Positions 1 through 8,032 of a DNA stretch of 64,000 bases are shown here, one piece after another. Origin of the DNA: Siculibacillus sp. Lineage in GTDB: Bacteria; Pseudomonadota; Alphaproteobacteria; Rhizobiales; Ancalomicrobiaceae. The notes under the pieces are model-generated. The model did not search any database, had not been told where the DNA came from, and saw nothing but the letters and a program-made list of their open reading frames with translations. A program made the position numbers and the translations under genes. The DNA is taken from positions 28,556 to 92,555 of the forward strand of contig JAOTSD010000006.1 in NCBI GenBank assembly GCA_030247555.1, read 5' to 3'. How positions within the stretch are numbered: position 1 is the stretch's first letter; each line of letters starts with the position of its first letter.

Positions 1-486
1 GAGCCCTACGTCAACCACCTGCTCGAAGTCGCCGAACTGGTCGCCGCCGCCGAGACGCCGGGCGACGTCGAGGTTGTCTCGGCCGCCCTCCTCCACGACT
101 GCGTCGAGGACGTCGGAGTCACCGAGGCGCAACTCGTCGCCGAGTTCGGCGAACGCGTCGCGAGCCTCGTGATGGCGGTGACCGACGACAAGTCGCTCTC
201 CAAGGACCGGCGCAAATGGCTGCAGATCGAGCACGCGCCGCATCTTCCCCGCGACGCCAAGCTGATCAAGATCGCCGACAAGACCTCCAACCTGCGCGCC
301 CTCGTCCGCACCCCGCCGACCGGCTGGACCCGCGAACGCCTGCATCACTACGTGGTCTGGGCTCGCGCCGTCGTCGACGCCTGCGGCCCGGTCGACCCCG
401 TGCTCGAACGCCTCTTCGACGAGGCTCACGCGTTGGCGGAGGCGACCTACGGGCGCGTCGACGCGGACCGCGACGACATCCCGTGA
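1..486 (+). CDS. HD-domain (p)ppGpp hydrolase-like protein, 5' truncated
   Basis: The reading frame is already open at base 1, so the N-terminus lies outside the window; 161 residues are visible. They carry the HD-fold pattern of the SpoT/RelA hydrolase and MESH1 group: an early His in PYVNHLLEV (about visible residue 6), the HD pair in ALLHDCVED (about 32-33) followed by an ED pair, and the late KIADKTSNL block with its metal-binding Asp at about 93. Known members hydrolyse the pyrophosphate of (p)ppGpp or related nucleotides in a metal-dependent way. The protein ends soon after the HD domain, with no synthetase, TGS or ACT region, so it resembles a small stand-alone hydrolase rather than a full Rel protein. 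The exact substrate is inferred from the family only. Confidence 0.82.
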   Translation, partial: EPYVNHLLEVAELVAAAETPGDVEVVSAALLHDCVEDVGVTEAQLVAEFGERVASLVMAVTDDKSLSKDRRKWLQIEHAPHLPRDAKLIKIADKTSNLRALVRTPPTGWTRERLHHYVVWARAVVDACGPVDPVLERLFDEAHALAEATYGRVDADRDDIP

Positions 487-649
487 TACCATCGGGCATC
501 GAAAATGACCCTTGGCATTCCTCACGCGGAATTCTCGTGCCTCGGATGCGGATGAGAAAATCGCGTGTCTGCAAAGGCCCGGTGTTTCAGCGCCTCCGGC
601 CTCCGGCCTCCGGCACGAGTACCTCCTCCGCGCAGACGAGAGCCCGCCG

Positions 650-1360
650 ATGACCGACCGCCGACCCGTGTTGCTCGCCGTCGCGCTCGTCGCCGCCATC
701 GCCTCGGCGACGGCGATTTTCCTCGCTCGCGACGACGACGGCGAGGCGCTGGTCTTCGCTGCGCACGCCCGACTGCGCGGGCAGGCCCTGCTTTCCCGCG
801 TCGCCCAGAGGCCACCCGCCACCCTCGTCTTCGGCGACAGCCTCGTCGAGGGCACCGCGATCGACGAACTCTGCGGCGAACCGGCGCTCGCCGCCGGTGC
901 CTGGGGCGCCCGCCTCGCCGACATCGCGGCGATCGCCGCGCCCATCGTCGCCGCCGCGAAGCCGAACCGGGTCGTCGTGGTGGTCGGCATCAACGACGCG
1001 ATCCGCGCCCGTGCGACCGACCCGACGGCCTTCGCCGCGGCTCAGCGCGCGTTGATCGAATCCTGGCGCGCCGCCGGCATCTCGGTTTCGCTCGCCACCC
1101 TCGCCCCGATCGTTCGGGGCCGGCCGCTGGGCGACGCCCACTTCGATCCCGCCCACGTCGCCCGCCTGAACCGCGAGATCCGCGCCCTCGCCGCCGATCT
1201 GGGCTCGCGGCTCGTGGCCTTCGACACGCTCGCCGACACGCCGGACGGCCTCGACCCGACGCTCGCCCCCGACGGCGTCCACCCGAACCCGGCGGGCTAC
1301 CGTCGTTGGCACGCGAAGCTGGAAGAGGCGGTGTGCGCCGTGGCGGCTCCCGGCCGGTGA
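650..1360 (+). CDS. SGNH/GDSL-type esterase, membrane-anchored or exported
   Basis: Encodes 236 residues. A hydrophobic N-terminal segment (residues about 7-25) without an obvious cleavage site suggests a signal anchor, so the enzyme probably acts outside the cytoplasm. The SGNH blocks are visible: FGDSLVEG (nucleophile Ser about 64), VVGIND (Asn of block III) and the C-terminal LAPDGVHPNPAGY with the catalytic Asp and His at about 208 and 211. This fold covers lysophospholipases, arylesterases and acyl-polysaccharide deacetylases; nothing in the sequence selects a substrate. The same frame is open from 512, but the ATG at 650 starts directly before the basic-hydrophobic leader and is preferred. 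Confidence 0.8.
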   Translation: MTDRRPVLLAVALVAAIASATAIFLARDDDGEALVFAAHARLRGQALLSRVAQRPPATLVFGDSLVEGTAIDELCGEPALAAGAWGARLADIAAIAAPIVAAAKPNRVVVVVGINDAIRARATDPTAFAAAQRALIESWRAAGISVSLATLAPIVRGRPLGDAHFDPAHVARLNREIRALAADLGSRLVAFDTLADTPDGLDPTLAPDGVHPNPAGYRRWHAKLEEAVCAVAAPGR

Positions 1361-1432
1361 AGATGGGCTTCGTCGCGACTCGGCCGCGCGACCCCTCGCG
1401 TCCACCGAGCCGCGACGAAACGATCGTCCGGG

Positions 1433-1684
1433 TCAGTTGTAGCCGAGCCCGCGGTACTTCTGCGTCGCCACGGCGAAGCCGTAGTCGCCACCATCGGCGC
1501 TTTCCATCTTCTGTTTGGCGCCGGATTTGTCGAAGAAGGTGATCTGACACGCCGTCGGATTGCAGATGATGCGGACGCTCGAACCGTCCGGCTTCTTCAT
1601 CACCGAGGAACCGCCGGCCGAGGCCGGCGTCGTCGCCGCGAGAACCGTCACGGCGGCGGCGCAAATCATGGAAATCCTGTTCAT
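1433..1684 (-). CDS. Small exported protein of unknown function
   Basis: Encodes 83 residues starting MNRISMICAAA, with a clear signal peptide ending near PASAGG (residue about 24). The mature part is about 60 residues with two cysteines close together in ICNPTACQ, which could form a disulfide in the periplasm, and ends in a Tyr/Gly-rich tail. An AGAGAGG run about eight bases upstream of the ATG is a good ribosome site, which supports this start over the much longer frame that continues upstream to 2146. I do not recognise a family. It lies between the SGNH gene (convergent) and the scaffold gene (same strand). Confidence 0.7.
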   Translation of the reverse strand: MNRISMICAAAVTVLAATTPASAGGSSVMKKPDGSSVRIICNPTACQITFFDKSGAKQKMESADGGDYGFAVATQKYRGLGYN

Positions 1685-1818
1685 TCGAAGATCCTCTCTC
1701 TCGCAATCGTGTCCCCGCCGCACGACGGCGGAGCGGACCGAGCGAGTTTGACGAGAGAAGCGGTGATGTTCCATGCGACGAACGACCGATGCGTCCGTCG
1801 GCCGCGCGGCCTCGGCGC

Positions 1819-2253
1819 CTAGCCCTCCGCCGCTTCCGCCTTCTCGATCGCCGCGATGGTCGCGTCGAAGGGGAGCAGCGTCGAGGCGTGGCGGGCCTTG
1901 TAGTCGCGCACCGGCTCCAGATACTTCATGTCGGCGAAGCGACCCTCGGGCGGCGCGCCGTTCTCCTTGAGCATGGCGCGAACCGCCTCGCGCGCCGCGC
2001 GGATCTCCCCGGCGGTCGCCCCGATGACGGCGCGCGCCAAGACCGCGGCGGAAGCCGTGCCGAGCGCGCAGGCCTTGACCTCGTGGGCGAAATCGACGAC
2101 CCGGTCGCCCTCCATCACCAGATCGACCGTGACCGAGGAACCGCACAGCCGCGAATGCGCCGAAGCGCTCGCCTGCGGGTGATCGAGGCGGCCGATCCGC
2201 GGGATGTTGCCGGCGAGTTCGAGGATCCGCTTGTTGTAGATGTCGTCGATCAT
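1819..2253 (-). CDS. SufU/NifU-N-like iron-sulfur cluster scaffold protein
   Basis: Encodes 144 residues. The family is shown by the [16 protein letters not shown] start, the [10 protein letters not shown] block holding the first conserved cysteine, and the [14 protein letters not shown] block holding the second. These proteins bind nascent Fe-S clusters or, in the zinc-containing SufU form, pass sulfur from SufS. The third cysteine of classical IscU/SufU (in a CATL context near the C-terminus) is replaced: the matching place reads RHASTLL. I recall the same replacement in related alphaproteobacterial proteins, so it is probably a subfamily trait. The gene is divergent from folE. I chose the internal ATG at 2253 because homologs begin with MIDD; an in-frame start at 2277 is less likely. 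Confidence 0.83.
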   Translation of the reverse strand: MIDDIYNKRILELAGNIPRIGRLDHPQASASAHSRLCGSSVTVDLVMEGDRVVDFAHEVKACALGTASAAVLARAVIGATAGEIRAAREAVRAMLKENGAPPEGRFADMKYLEPVRDYKARHASTLLPFDATIAAIEKAEAAEG

Positions 2254-2464
2254 GCCGGTTTCACCACCCCGTGACACGTCGCCCCCTGACGTGCGCCCCG
2301 GTCTGCACTATATAGGACGGAACGAGGAGCGTCGCCGGCCGCCGTCCGCATCGAGGCCGGGCGTGAGCGACCGCCCCGCGGAGGGATCCCCAAGTCCGGT
2401 GATCCGAGACGAGAACGGAACCGTAGACTTGGTCGAAGCGCTCCACAATCGGGAGATTCCATCG

Positions 2465-3094
2465 ATGGATGCCGTCGTCGATGCTCGTCGCGAGGCGAGC
2501 TCAGCGAAACTCGCAACCGCCACCCGTCCCACCCGAGAGGAAGCCGAAGCGGCCGTCCGCACTCTCCTCCTGTGGGCCGGCGACGATCCGAACCGCGAAG
2601 GGCTGGTCGACACGCCGAAGCGCGTGGTCAGGGCCTTCGAGGAGCTCTACCGCGGCTATCGCGAGAACCCCAGCGACGTGCTCGACCGCGTCTTCGAGGA
2701 GGTCGAAGGCTACGGCTCGATCGTCCTCGTCCGCGACATCACCTTCCATTCCCACTGCGAGCACCACATGGTGCCCTTCGTCGGAAAGGCGCACATCGCC
2801 TACTACCCCTCCGCCGGGGTCGTCGGCCTGTCGAAGCTCGCCCGCCTCGTCGACGTCTACGCCCGCCGTCTCCAGACCCAGGAGAGCCTGACGGCCCAGA
2901 TCGTCAACGCCATCGAGGATCATCTGAAGCCGCGTGGCGTCGCGCTCCTGATCGAGGCCGAGCACATGTGCATGTCGATGCGCGGCGTGCAGAAGGCCGG
3001 CGTGTCGACCATCACCACCGAGTTCACCGGCGTCTTCCGCGACGATCCGGCCGAACAGGCCCGCTTCATGATGATGGTCAAGGGCATGCGCTGA
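2465..3094 (+). CDS. folE: GTP cyclohydrolase I (type IA, FolE)
   Basis: Encodes 209 residues. FolE converts GTP to 7,8-dihydroneopterin triphosphate, the first step of folate biosynthesis, as a cytoplasmic homodecamer. The zinc ligands are visible: Cys98 and His101 in [12 protein letters not shown] and Cys169 in [22 protein letters not shown] and the QESLTAQI block are also typical, and the length fits the family. The frame is open upstream to 2240, but the ATG at 2465 gives the usual N-terminal extension before the conserved [10 protein letters not shown] helix. A good intrinsic terminator lies just downstream at 3126. In related genomes hisI normally follows; here a catalase gene on the other strand lies between them. 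Confidence 0.96.
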   Translation: MDAVVDARREASSAKLATATRPTREEAEAAVRTLLLWAGDDPNREGLVDTPKRVVRAFEELYRGYRENPSDVLDRVFEEVEGYGSIVLVRDITFHSHCEHHMVPFVGKAHIAYYPSAGVVGLSKLARLVDVYARRLQTQESLTAQIVNAIEDHLKPRGVALLIEAEHMCMSMRGVQKAGVSTITTEFTGVFRDDPAEQARFMMMVKGMR

Positions 3095-3125
3095 GAGCAC
3101 TCGCATCACCGGCGCCGAAACACCG

Positions 3126-3149
3126 AGGCCGCGGAGCGATCCGCGGCCT
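3126..3149 (+). terminator. Intrinsic terminator after folE
   Basis: A perfect 10-bp stem (aggccgcgga / tccgcggcct) with a GCGA tetraloop, followed by a T-rich run (ttcgtcgttt). It lies between folE and the convergent catalase gene, so it may act on both strands. Confidence 0.7.
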
Positions 3150-3211
3150 TCGTCGTTTCCCCCCCCGGCCGGACACGAGAACGACCGGCGGCGCAGCCCC
3201 CTCCTCCCGCC

Positions 3212-4549
3212 TCACCCGATGCGCATGGCGGCGCGAACCCCGGCCGCGTAGTCCGGGTGGACGGCGGCGAACAGAGCGAGTAGCCGCTCGACGATCGCCT
3301 CGGGTACGCCGACCAGCGAAGCGGCGATGTTGGCATGGAGCCGCGCCCGCTCGCCAGCGTCGAAGAGTGCGTAGAGCGCCCGCGGCTGGGCGAGGTCGTC
3401 GTCGAGGCCGCCGACGCCGGTTCGCCAAGGCGCCGCATCGCACGGCACTGGATCGTCCACCGCCATCGTACGGTCCGGCGCGGCCGCCCCGATGGCGAGG
3501 TTCACCGCGAACGTCGCGTAGTCGTCTCCCAGGCGGTGACGCTGGGCGTCGGCGTAGACATCGAGCCGCGCACGCAGGATCGGGTCGGGCGAAAGGCCGA
3601 TGCCGGGGACGAGATTGGCCGGCGAGAACGCGGCCCGCTCGATCTCGGCGGCGTGGTTCTCGACGTTGCGGTTCAACTCGACGACCCCGACCTCGACCAG
3701 CGGCGCGACGGCGTGCGGCCACACCCGCGTCGGATCGAAGGGGTCGAGGTTCTCCTCTCTCACCACCTGCACCGCCAGCGTCCATCGTGGCAGTCGCCCC
3801 GCCGCGATGCTTCCGGACAACTCTTCCTGCGAGCTCTCGCGGCTCTGACCGACGATGTCGGCGGCCTCCGCGTCGGTGTAGTGGCGATGGCCCTGCAGGG
3901 TCTCGAAGTGGAACTTGACGAAACGGCGTTCACCGATCCCGTTCAGGAACGAAAAGGCGTGGACACCGTGGCCGTTCATGTACTGCGGTGCCACCGGCAG
4001 GCCGCGGTCGGAAAAGAGGAAAGTGATCCGGTGCAGGCTCTCCGGCGAGCGCGACCAGAAATCCCACATCGCCGTCGGCGAGCGCAGATTGGTCCGCGGA
4101 TCCCGCTTCTGCGCATCGACGAGAGCCGCCAGTTTCGCCGGATCGCGGATGAAGTACACCGGCGCGTTGCCGCCGACGATGTCCCAATCGCCGTCCTCGG
4201 TGTGGAAGCGGATCGCGAAGCCGCGCGGATCGCGCTCGGCGTCCGCCGCCCCCGCCTCGCCGGCGAAGGTTGAGAAGCGAATGAGGAGCTCGGTTTTCTT
4301 GCCGACCGCCGAGAAGACCCGCGCTCGCGTCAGGTGGGAGAGGTCGCGCGTGATGGTCAGCGTCCCGCGGGCGCCGCACCCCTTGGCGTGGACGACGCGC
4401 TCGGGGATGCTGGCGCGATAGCGACGCGCCAAGCCTTCGATCGCGGAGTGATCGCGAGCCGCCGACGCCCCGCGGGCTCCGCCGCTCGGCGAGATGCCGT
4501 CGGCCGCAGTCGCCGCTTCGAGGGTTGTGGTCGAACGGACTTCGGACAT
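3212..4549 (-). CDS. Monofunctional heme catalase
   Basis: Encodes 445 residues; it removes H2O2 by dismutation. Family marks in order: VVHAKG with the distal catalytic His (about 54), RFSTFAGE, RDPRGFAIRFHTEDGDWDIVGGN with the catalytic Asn (about 128), then SPANLVPGIG and the proximal heme Tyr (about 332). The region around the proximal Tyr is unusual: RLDVYADAQRHRLG in place of the common RLFAYPDTHRYRLG, and the C-terminus is short, so this is a divergent small-subunit form. It lies on the opposite strand between folE and hisI. A 15-bp dyad of the LysR-box type sits about 50 bases upstream of the ATG. An upstream in-frame start (4657) would run through that dyad; the ATG at 4549 has a GGGAG site and is preferred. 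Confidence 0.93.
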   Translation of the reverse strand: MSEVRSTTTLEAATAADGISPSGGARGASAARDHSAIEGLARRYRASIPERVVHAKGCGARGTLTITRDLSHLTRARVFSAVGKKTELLIRFSTFAGEAGAADAERDPRGFAIRFHTEDGDWDIVGGNAPVYFIRDPAKLAALVDAQKRDPRTNLRSPTAMWDFWSRSPESLHRITFLFSDRGLPVAPQYMNGHGVHAFSFLNGIGERRFVKFHFETLQGHRHYTDAEAADIVGQSRESSQEELSGSIAAGRLPRWTLAVQVVREENLDPFDPTRVWPHAVAPLVEVGVVELNRNVENHAAEIERAAFSPANLVPGIGLSPDPILRARLDVYADAQRHRLGDDYATFAVNLAIGAAAPDRTMAVDDPVPCDAAPWRTGVGGLDDDLAQPRALYALFDAGERARLHANIAASLVGVPEAIVERLLALFAAVHPDYAAGVRAAMRIG

Positions 4550-4597
4550 GTCGTCTCCCGACGGTTGCTGTGCCGGCAAGCTAGGAGATGGCTCGAA

Positions 4598-4612
4598 ATC
4601 GATCCAATCGAT
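4598..4612. promoter_or_regulatory. Candidate LysR-type operator upstream of the catalase gene
   Basis: The sequence ATCGATCCAATCGAT is a dyad (ATCGAT-N3-ATCGAT) that fits both the T-N11-A and the ATC-N9-GAT patterns of LysR-family operators. Catalase genes are often controlled by OxyR, a LysR-type regulator, so its place about 50 bases before the start codon is suggestive. No regulator gene is next to it. Confidence 0.4.
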
Positions 4613-4708
4613 AATCCCGAAAAACTCGATCGGCGAGGTCGATGGAACGCCTGCCACGTCGTCGGCTGCGGCGTTGACCGGGACACATCATCGGCCTAAC
4701 CATCGGCC

Positions 4709-5194
4709 ATGACCGACATCGCCCCCCTCTTCCCCGCCCTGCCCGATCACGATGCCCTGGAGATGGGGCGCGTTCTGGCGCCACGTTTCGACGCCGACGG
4801 TCTCATCACCGCCGTGGCTGTCGACGTCGTCTCCCGTGACGTGGTCATGCTCGCCCACATGAACGCCGAGGCGCTGGCCAGGACGATCGAGACCGGCGTC
4901 GCCACCTATTGGAGCCGATCGCGCCGCAGCCTCTGGGTCAAGGGCGAGACCTCGGGCAATCGCCAGATCGTCCGCCGCCTGCGCGTCGACTGCGATCAGG
5001 ACGCGGTCCTGCTCGAGGTGGAGGTCGAGGGCCACGGCGCCTCCTGCCACCGCGGCTTCCACTCCTGCTTCTACCGCTCGGTCCCGGTCGGCGCGCCCCT
5101 CGCGCCCGAAACCCGGCTCGACTTCGTCGAGTCCGACCCGGTCTTCGATCCGGCGGCGGTCTACGCCTGCGGCCACGACCACACGAAGGACTGA
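4709..5194 (+). CDS. hisI: Phosphoribosyl-AMP cyclohydrolase (HisI)
   Basis: Encodes 161 residues. It opens the adenine ring of phosphoribosyl-AMP, the third step of histidine biosynthesis, in the cytoplasm. Conserved blocks: MLAHMNAEAL, TYWSRSRRSLWVKGETSGN, the DCDQDAVLL metal site (about residues 94-98) and ASCHRGFHSCFYR with the zinc-binding cysteines. It lacks a fused HisE domain, as is usual in alphaproteobacteria. It is divergent from the catalase gene, with about 160 bases between their start codons. Confidence 0.95.
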   Translation: MTDIAPLFPALPDHDALEMGRVLAPRFDADGLITAVAVDVVSRDVVMLAHMNAEALARTIETGVATYWSRSRRSLWVKGETSGNRQIVRRLRVDCDQDAVLLEVEVEGHGASCHRGFHSCFYRSVPVGAPLAPETRLDFVESDPVFDPAAVYACGHDHTKD

Positions 5195-5289
5195 CCCCGC
5201 CGCCCCGCGCGCCGTCGGCGGTCGACGCCCCGTCAACGGCCGATCAACCATGTTGCGACGCGCGGAGGAAAGTTCACATTTTATTCGAT

Positions 5290-5301
5290 TCAATCGATTG
5301 A
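5290..5301. promoter_or_regulatory. Perfect 12-bp palindrome in the patatin promoter region
   Basis: TCAATCGATTGA is a perfect palindrome in an AT-rich patch 37 bases before the patatin ATG, embedded in otherwise GC-rich DNA. It has the shape of a dimeric repressor or activator site; the binding protein cannot be named from the sequence. Confidence 0.3.
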
Positions 5302-5337
5302 GAATGCCCTTCTGAGACGTGATCCGGGGAGGATCCC

Positions 5338-6315
5338 ATGCTCGAGGGCGTGACGCGACGCATATTCGGTGCGAATTCGATCGGCAACGACGAGGTCGGG
5401 GTACGCGAGCGACCGCGGCGGCCGCGGATCGGACTGGCGCTCGGCGGCGGCGCGGCGCGCGGTTGGGCGGCGATCGGCATCGTCCGCCGGTTGCGCGAAG
5501 CCGGGATCGTGCCCGACGTCGTCGCCGGCACCTCGATGGGCGCCGTCGTCGGCGCCTGCGACCTCGCCGGGCGGCTCGGCTGCCTCGAGACCTTCGCACT
5601 CGAACTGACGCCGCGGCGTGTCCTCGCCCTCCTCGACCTGCATCTCGGCGGCTCGGGGCTGATCAACGGCTCCCGCCTCGCCACACTCCTCGCCGAACGC
5701 ATGGGCGACATCCGCGTCGAGGACCTGAAGAGACCCTTCACCGCCGTCGCCACCGAACTTTCCACCGGTCACGAGATCTGGATGAACTCCGGCCGGCTGA
5801 TCGACGCCCTGCGTGCTTCCTATGCGCTGCCCGGTGTCTTCGAGCCGGTGCGCGTATCCGGCCGCGTCCTCGTCGATGGCGCGCTGGTCAACCCGGTACC
5901 GGTTTCGGTGTGCCGCGCCGCCGGAGCCGAACTGGTGATCGCCGTCAACCTGGCGACCGACGTCTTCGCCCACGGCACCGTGGTCCAGACCCTGCCGGCC
6001 GAGGGCGCCGAGGCCGCCCACCACGAGGGTCTGGCCGACCGGGTCGGTCGCGGCCTCTTCCGTCGCTTCTTCGACGGCGACGCCGCTCGCCCCGGCCTCA
6101 CCGGAGTGATGATGGAGAGCTTCAACATCATCCAGGACCGCATCACCCGGTCGCGACTGGCCGGTGATCCGCCCGACGTGACCATCGCCCCGAGGCTCGG
6201 TCACATCGGCCTATTCGATTTCCATCGCGCCGACGAGGCGATCGACATCGGCGCCGGCGCCGCCGATCGCGCCGTCGCCGACATCCGCACCCTGGTCGCG
6301 GAGATGACGCGCTGA
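5338..6315 (+). CDS. Patatin-like phospholipase (RssA/NTE type)
   Basis: Encodes 325 residues. The Ser-Asp dyad hydrolase core is complete: oxyanion loop LALGGGAARG (about residue 32-41), nucleophile elbow GTSMG (about 65-69) and the DGALVNPVP Asp block (about 181). Such proteins are acyl hydrolases acting on phospholipids, and most bacterial RssA-type members are cytoplasmic or membrane-associated. The start is well fixed by GGGGAGGATCCC directly before ATG. In related genomes this gene follows hisI and is in turn followed by a CBS-domain gene, as here, which supports an ancestral cluster. The preceding 140 bases are AT-rich and include a perfect palindrome. Confidence 0.9.
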   Translation: MLEGVTRRIFGANSIGNDEVGVRERPRRPRIGLALGGGAARGWAAIGIVRRLREAGIVPDVVAGTSMGAVVGACDLAGRLGCLETFALELTPRRVLALLDLHLGGSGLINGSRLATLLAERMGDIRVEDLKRPFTAVATELSTGHEIWMNSGRLIDALRASYALPGVFEPVRVSGRVLVDGALVNPVPVSVCRAAGAELVIAVNLATDVFAHGTVVQTLPAEGAEAAHHEGLADRVGRGLFRRFFDGDAARPGLTGVMMESFNIIQDRITRSRLAGDPPDVTIAPRLGHIGLFDFHRADEAIDIGAGAADRAVADIRTLVAEMTR

Positions 6316-6362
6316 CCTCGCCCCCTGGGGAGCGCGCCCACGGCGGAAGACCGCCAACAAGA

Positions 6363-6396
6363 GAAGACGCGCGCGAGGCGACTCGCGCGCGTCTTC
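6363..6396. terminator. Strong hairpin terminator between convergent patatin and CBS genes
   Basis: A perfect 15-bp stem (gaagacgcgcgcgag / ctcgcgcgcgtcttc) with a GCGA loop in the convergent gap. It can serve both strands. Confidence 0.7.
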
Positions 6397-6418
6397 GTGT
6401 CTCGTCCGGTCGCGGTGA

Positions 6419-6850
6419 TCAGGTGGCGGAGATGTAGGCCCGCATCTCGGCCGCTTCCCGTTCGGCCAGTTCGATGCGCCGCGCCACCACGTCGCCGATC
6501 GAGATCACGCCGATCAGGCGATCGTCGCGCACCACCGGCATGTGGCGGAAGCGTCCGGTGGTCATGCGGCCGAGCACCTGATCGGTGGTTTCGGACTCGG
6601 TGCAGGTGACCACTTTCGTCGACATGTAGACGTCCGCCGAACGATCGAGCGCGCCGGCTCCATCATTGGCGAGCGCCCGGACGATGTCGCGTTCGGACAG
6701 GATGCCGGCGATGCGGCCGTGGGCGTCGATCAGCACCACGGCGCCGATCTTGTGGGTGGCGAGCGTGTCGCACACCTCGCGCAGAGGCTGCTTCGGCCCC
6801 ATGGTGACGACTTGGCGTCCCTTCTGGGAAAGAATGGCGGCGACGGTCAT
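6419..6850 (-). CDS. Tandem CBS-domain protein
   Basis: Encodes 143 residues made almost wholly of two CBS motifs, which pair into one adenosine-ligand-binding Bateman module. First CBS: about residues 8-65, with GAVVLIDAHGRIAGILSERDIVRAL. Second: about 75-130, with MPVVRDDRLIGVISIGDVV. A stand-alone Bateman protein of this size usually binds AMP, ATP, NADH or SAM and regulates a partner; no partner domain is fused. It is the last member of the scaffold-folE-hisI-patatin-CBS neighbourhood and is convergent with the patatin gene. Confidence 0.9.
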   Translation of the reverse strand: MTVAAILSQKGRQVVTMGPKQPLREVCDTLATHKIGAVVLIDAHGRIAGILSERDIVRALANDGAGALDRSADVYMSTKVVTCTESETTDQVLGRMTTGRFRHMPVVRDDRLIGVISIGDVVARRIELAEREAAEMRAYISAT

Positions 6851-7019
6851 GGCGGATCCTCCCGAAATCTCGACGGCGACTGTTCCCCGCGGGGCCGATC
6901 TCGCGGACCGGAGTTGTGTCGTTCTGCCGCAGGCTCACTGGTCATGATGCTTCCACCCCGCCATCCGCGCAAGTCGTCGAAGCGGCTCGCGCGCCGTCGA
7001 TCGCCCCCCGCCTCGCGGT

Positions 7020-7691
7020 TCAGCGTCGCAATGCGGGGTCGAAGAGGCGGAAGGCGAAGAAGCCCGGCAGGAAACCGCCGAGATGCGCCGCCCAGGCGAC
7101 GGAACCCGCACCGCCGCCGAACGGTGCGGTACCGGCGACCACGAGGATCAGGTTCATCACCACCAGCGCCAGAATGAAGCCGCGCACCCGTGGCAGGTTC
7201 AGAGCCCCGAGCGCCGAGGGCGTCGACGCCCATGGAGACGCGAAGCCGAATCGCAGCACCGCGCCGAAAATCCCGAAGACGACCCCCGAGGCGCCGATCA
7301 TCGGCACCGGCGACGCCCAGTCGACCGCCAGATGGACCGCCGCTCCCGCCGCCGCCGAGGCGGCGACGAGCGCGAGGAAGCGCCCGATGCCCAGACGACG
7401 AACCACCGGCTTGCCGGCCGCCGCCAGCATCACGGCGTTGAAGAGGAGATGGGTCCACGACCCGTGCAGCGCGGCGTGGCTGACGAAGGTCCAGACGATC
7501 GCCCCCCACCCGCCGGGATAGGCGGGCACGCCACCCTCGAGCAACAGGCGGTCGGGGATGAAGGCGAAGAACGCCAACACCATGATGTCGTCGTCCGCCG
7601 ACAGCAGACCGCGCAGGACGTGGACGGCGATGAGCAGCCCGACGAGCCCGACCAGCGCGCCCGGCAGGTCGAAGACCGGCTCCCTCGCCAC
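7020..7691 (-). CDS. Rhomboid-family intramembrane serine protease
   Basis: Encodes 223 residues with about six membrane segments. The serine protease site is intact: the nucleophile in MIGASGVVFGIFG (GxSG), a conserved HGSWTHLLFNAVML loop in the second helix, and the catalytic His in WAAHLGGFLPG near the C-terminus. Rhomboids cut transmembrane substrates within the bilayer; the substrate is not evident here. I place the start at a GTG at 7691 because GGAGGAG lies five bases upstream and the residues before it look like an untranslated leader. The open frame reaches 7883, so a longer N-terminal tail cannot be excluded. Confidence 0.85.
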   Translation of the reverse strand: MAREPVFDLPGALVGLVGLLIAVHVLRGLLSADDDIMVLAFFAFIPDRLLLEGGVPAYPGGWGAIVWTFVSHAALHGSWTHLLFNAVMLAAAGKPVVRRLGIGRFLALVAASAAAGAAVHLAVDWASPVPMIGASGVVFGIFGAVLRFGFASPWASTPSALGALNLPRVRGFILALVVMNLILVVAGTAPFGGGAGSVAWAAHLGGFLPGFFAFRLFDPALRR

Positions 7692-8032
7692 TCTCTCTCC
7701 TCCGTCCGACACGTCCGCGTCTCCCTTCGTCGTCACGTCGGCCCCCGCGGCCCTATCGCAGCGCCGCCAAGGTGCCCGCGCGGGCCGGCGGAGTCCACGT
7801 CTCGTTTCGGAGCGGAACAGCGGCGGCACGGAATTGGCATTGGTTGACGAAGAGTGAAGAGCATTCGCCGCCTCCGGTCCCATTTCGGCACGATCCTCCC
7901 GATCGACGCTCGAAAAGACCCGGAAAACGGCGGGGCGACGTCGGCGCCCGACGGACGGGCGTGAGCGTCCCGTTTTCGGCCCCGGTGCCGAAACGGGGCG
8001 ATCGAGAAAGAACGACGAGGGGGTCGGGGGTC
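7692..8032. other. Divergent intergenic region, rhomboid / PAS gene
   Basis: About 340 bases between divergent genes. Frames are open here in both directions, but codon content is unlike the neighbours and no start is well placed. It must hold two promoters; I see no clear -35/-10 pair or palindrome. Confidence 0.4.
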
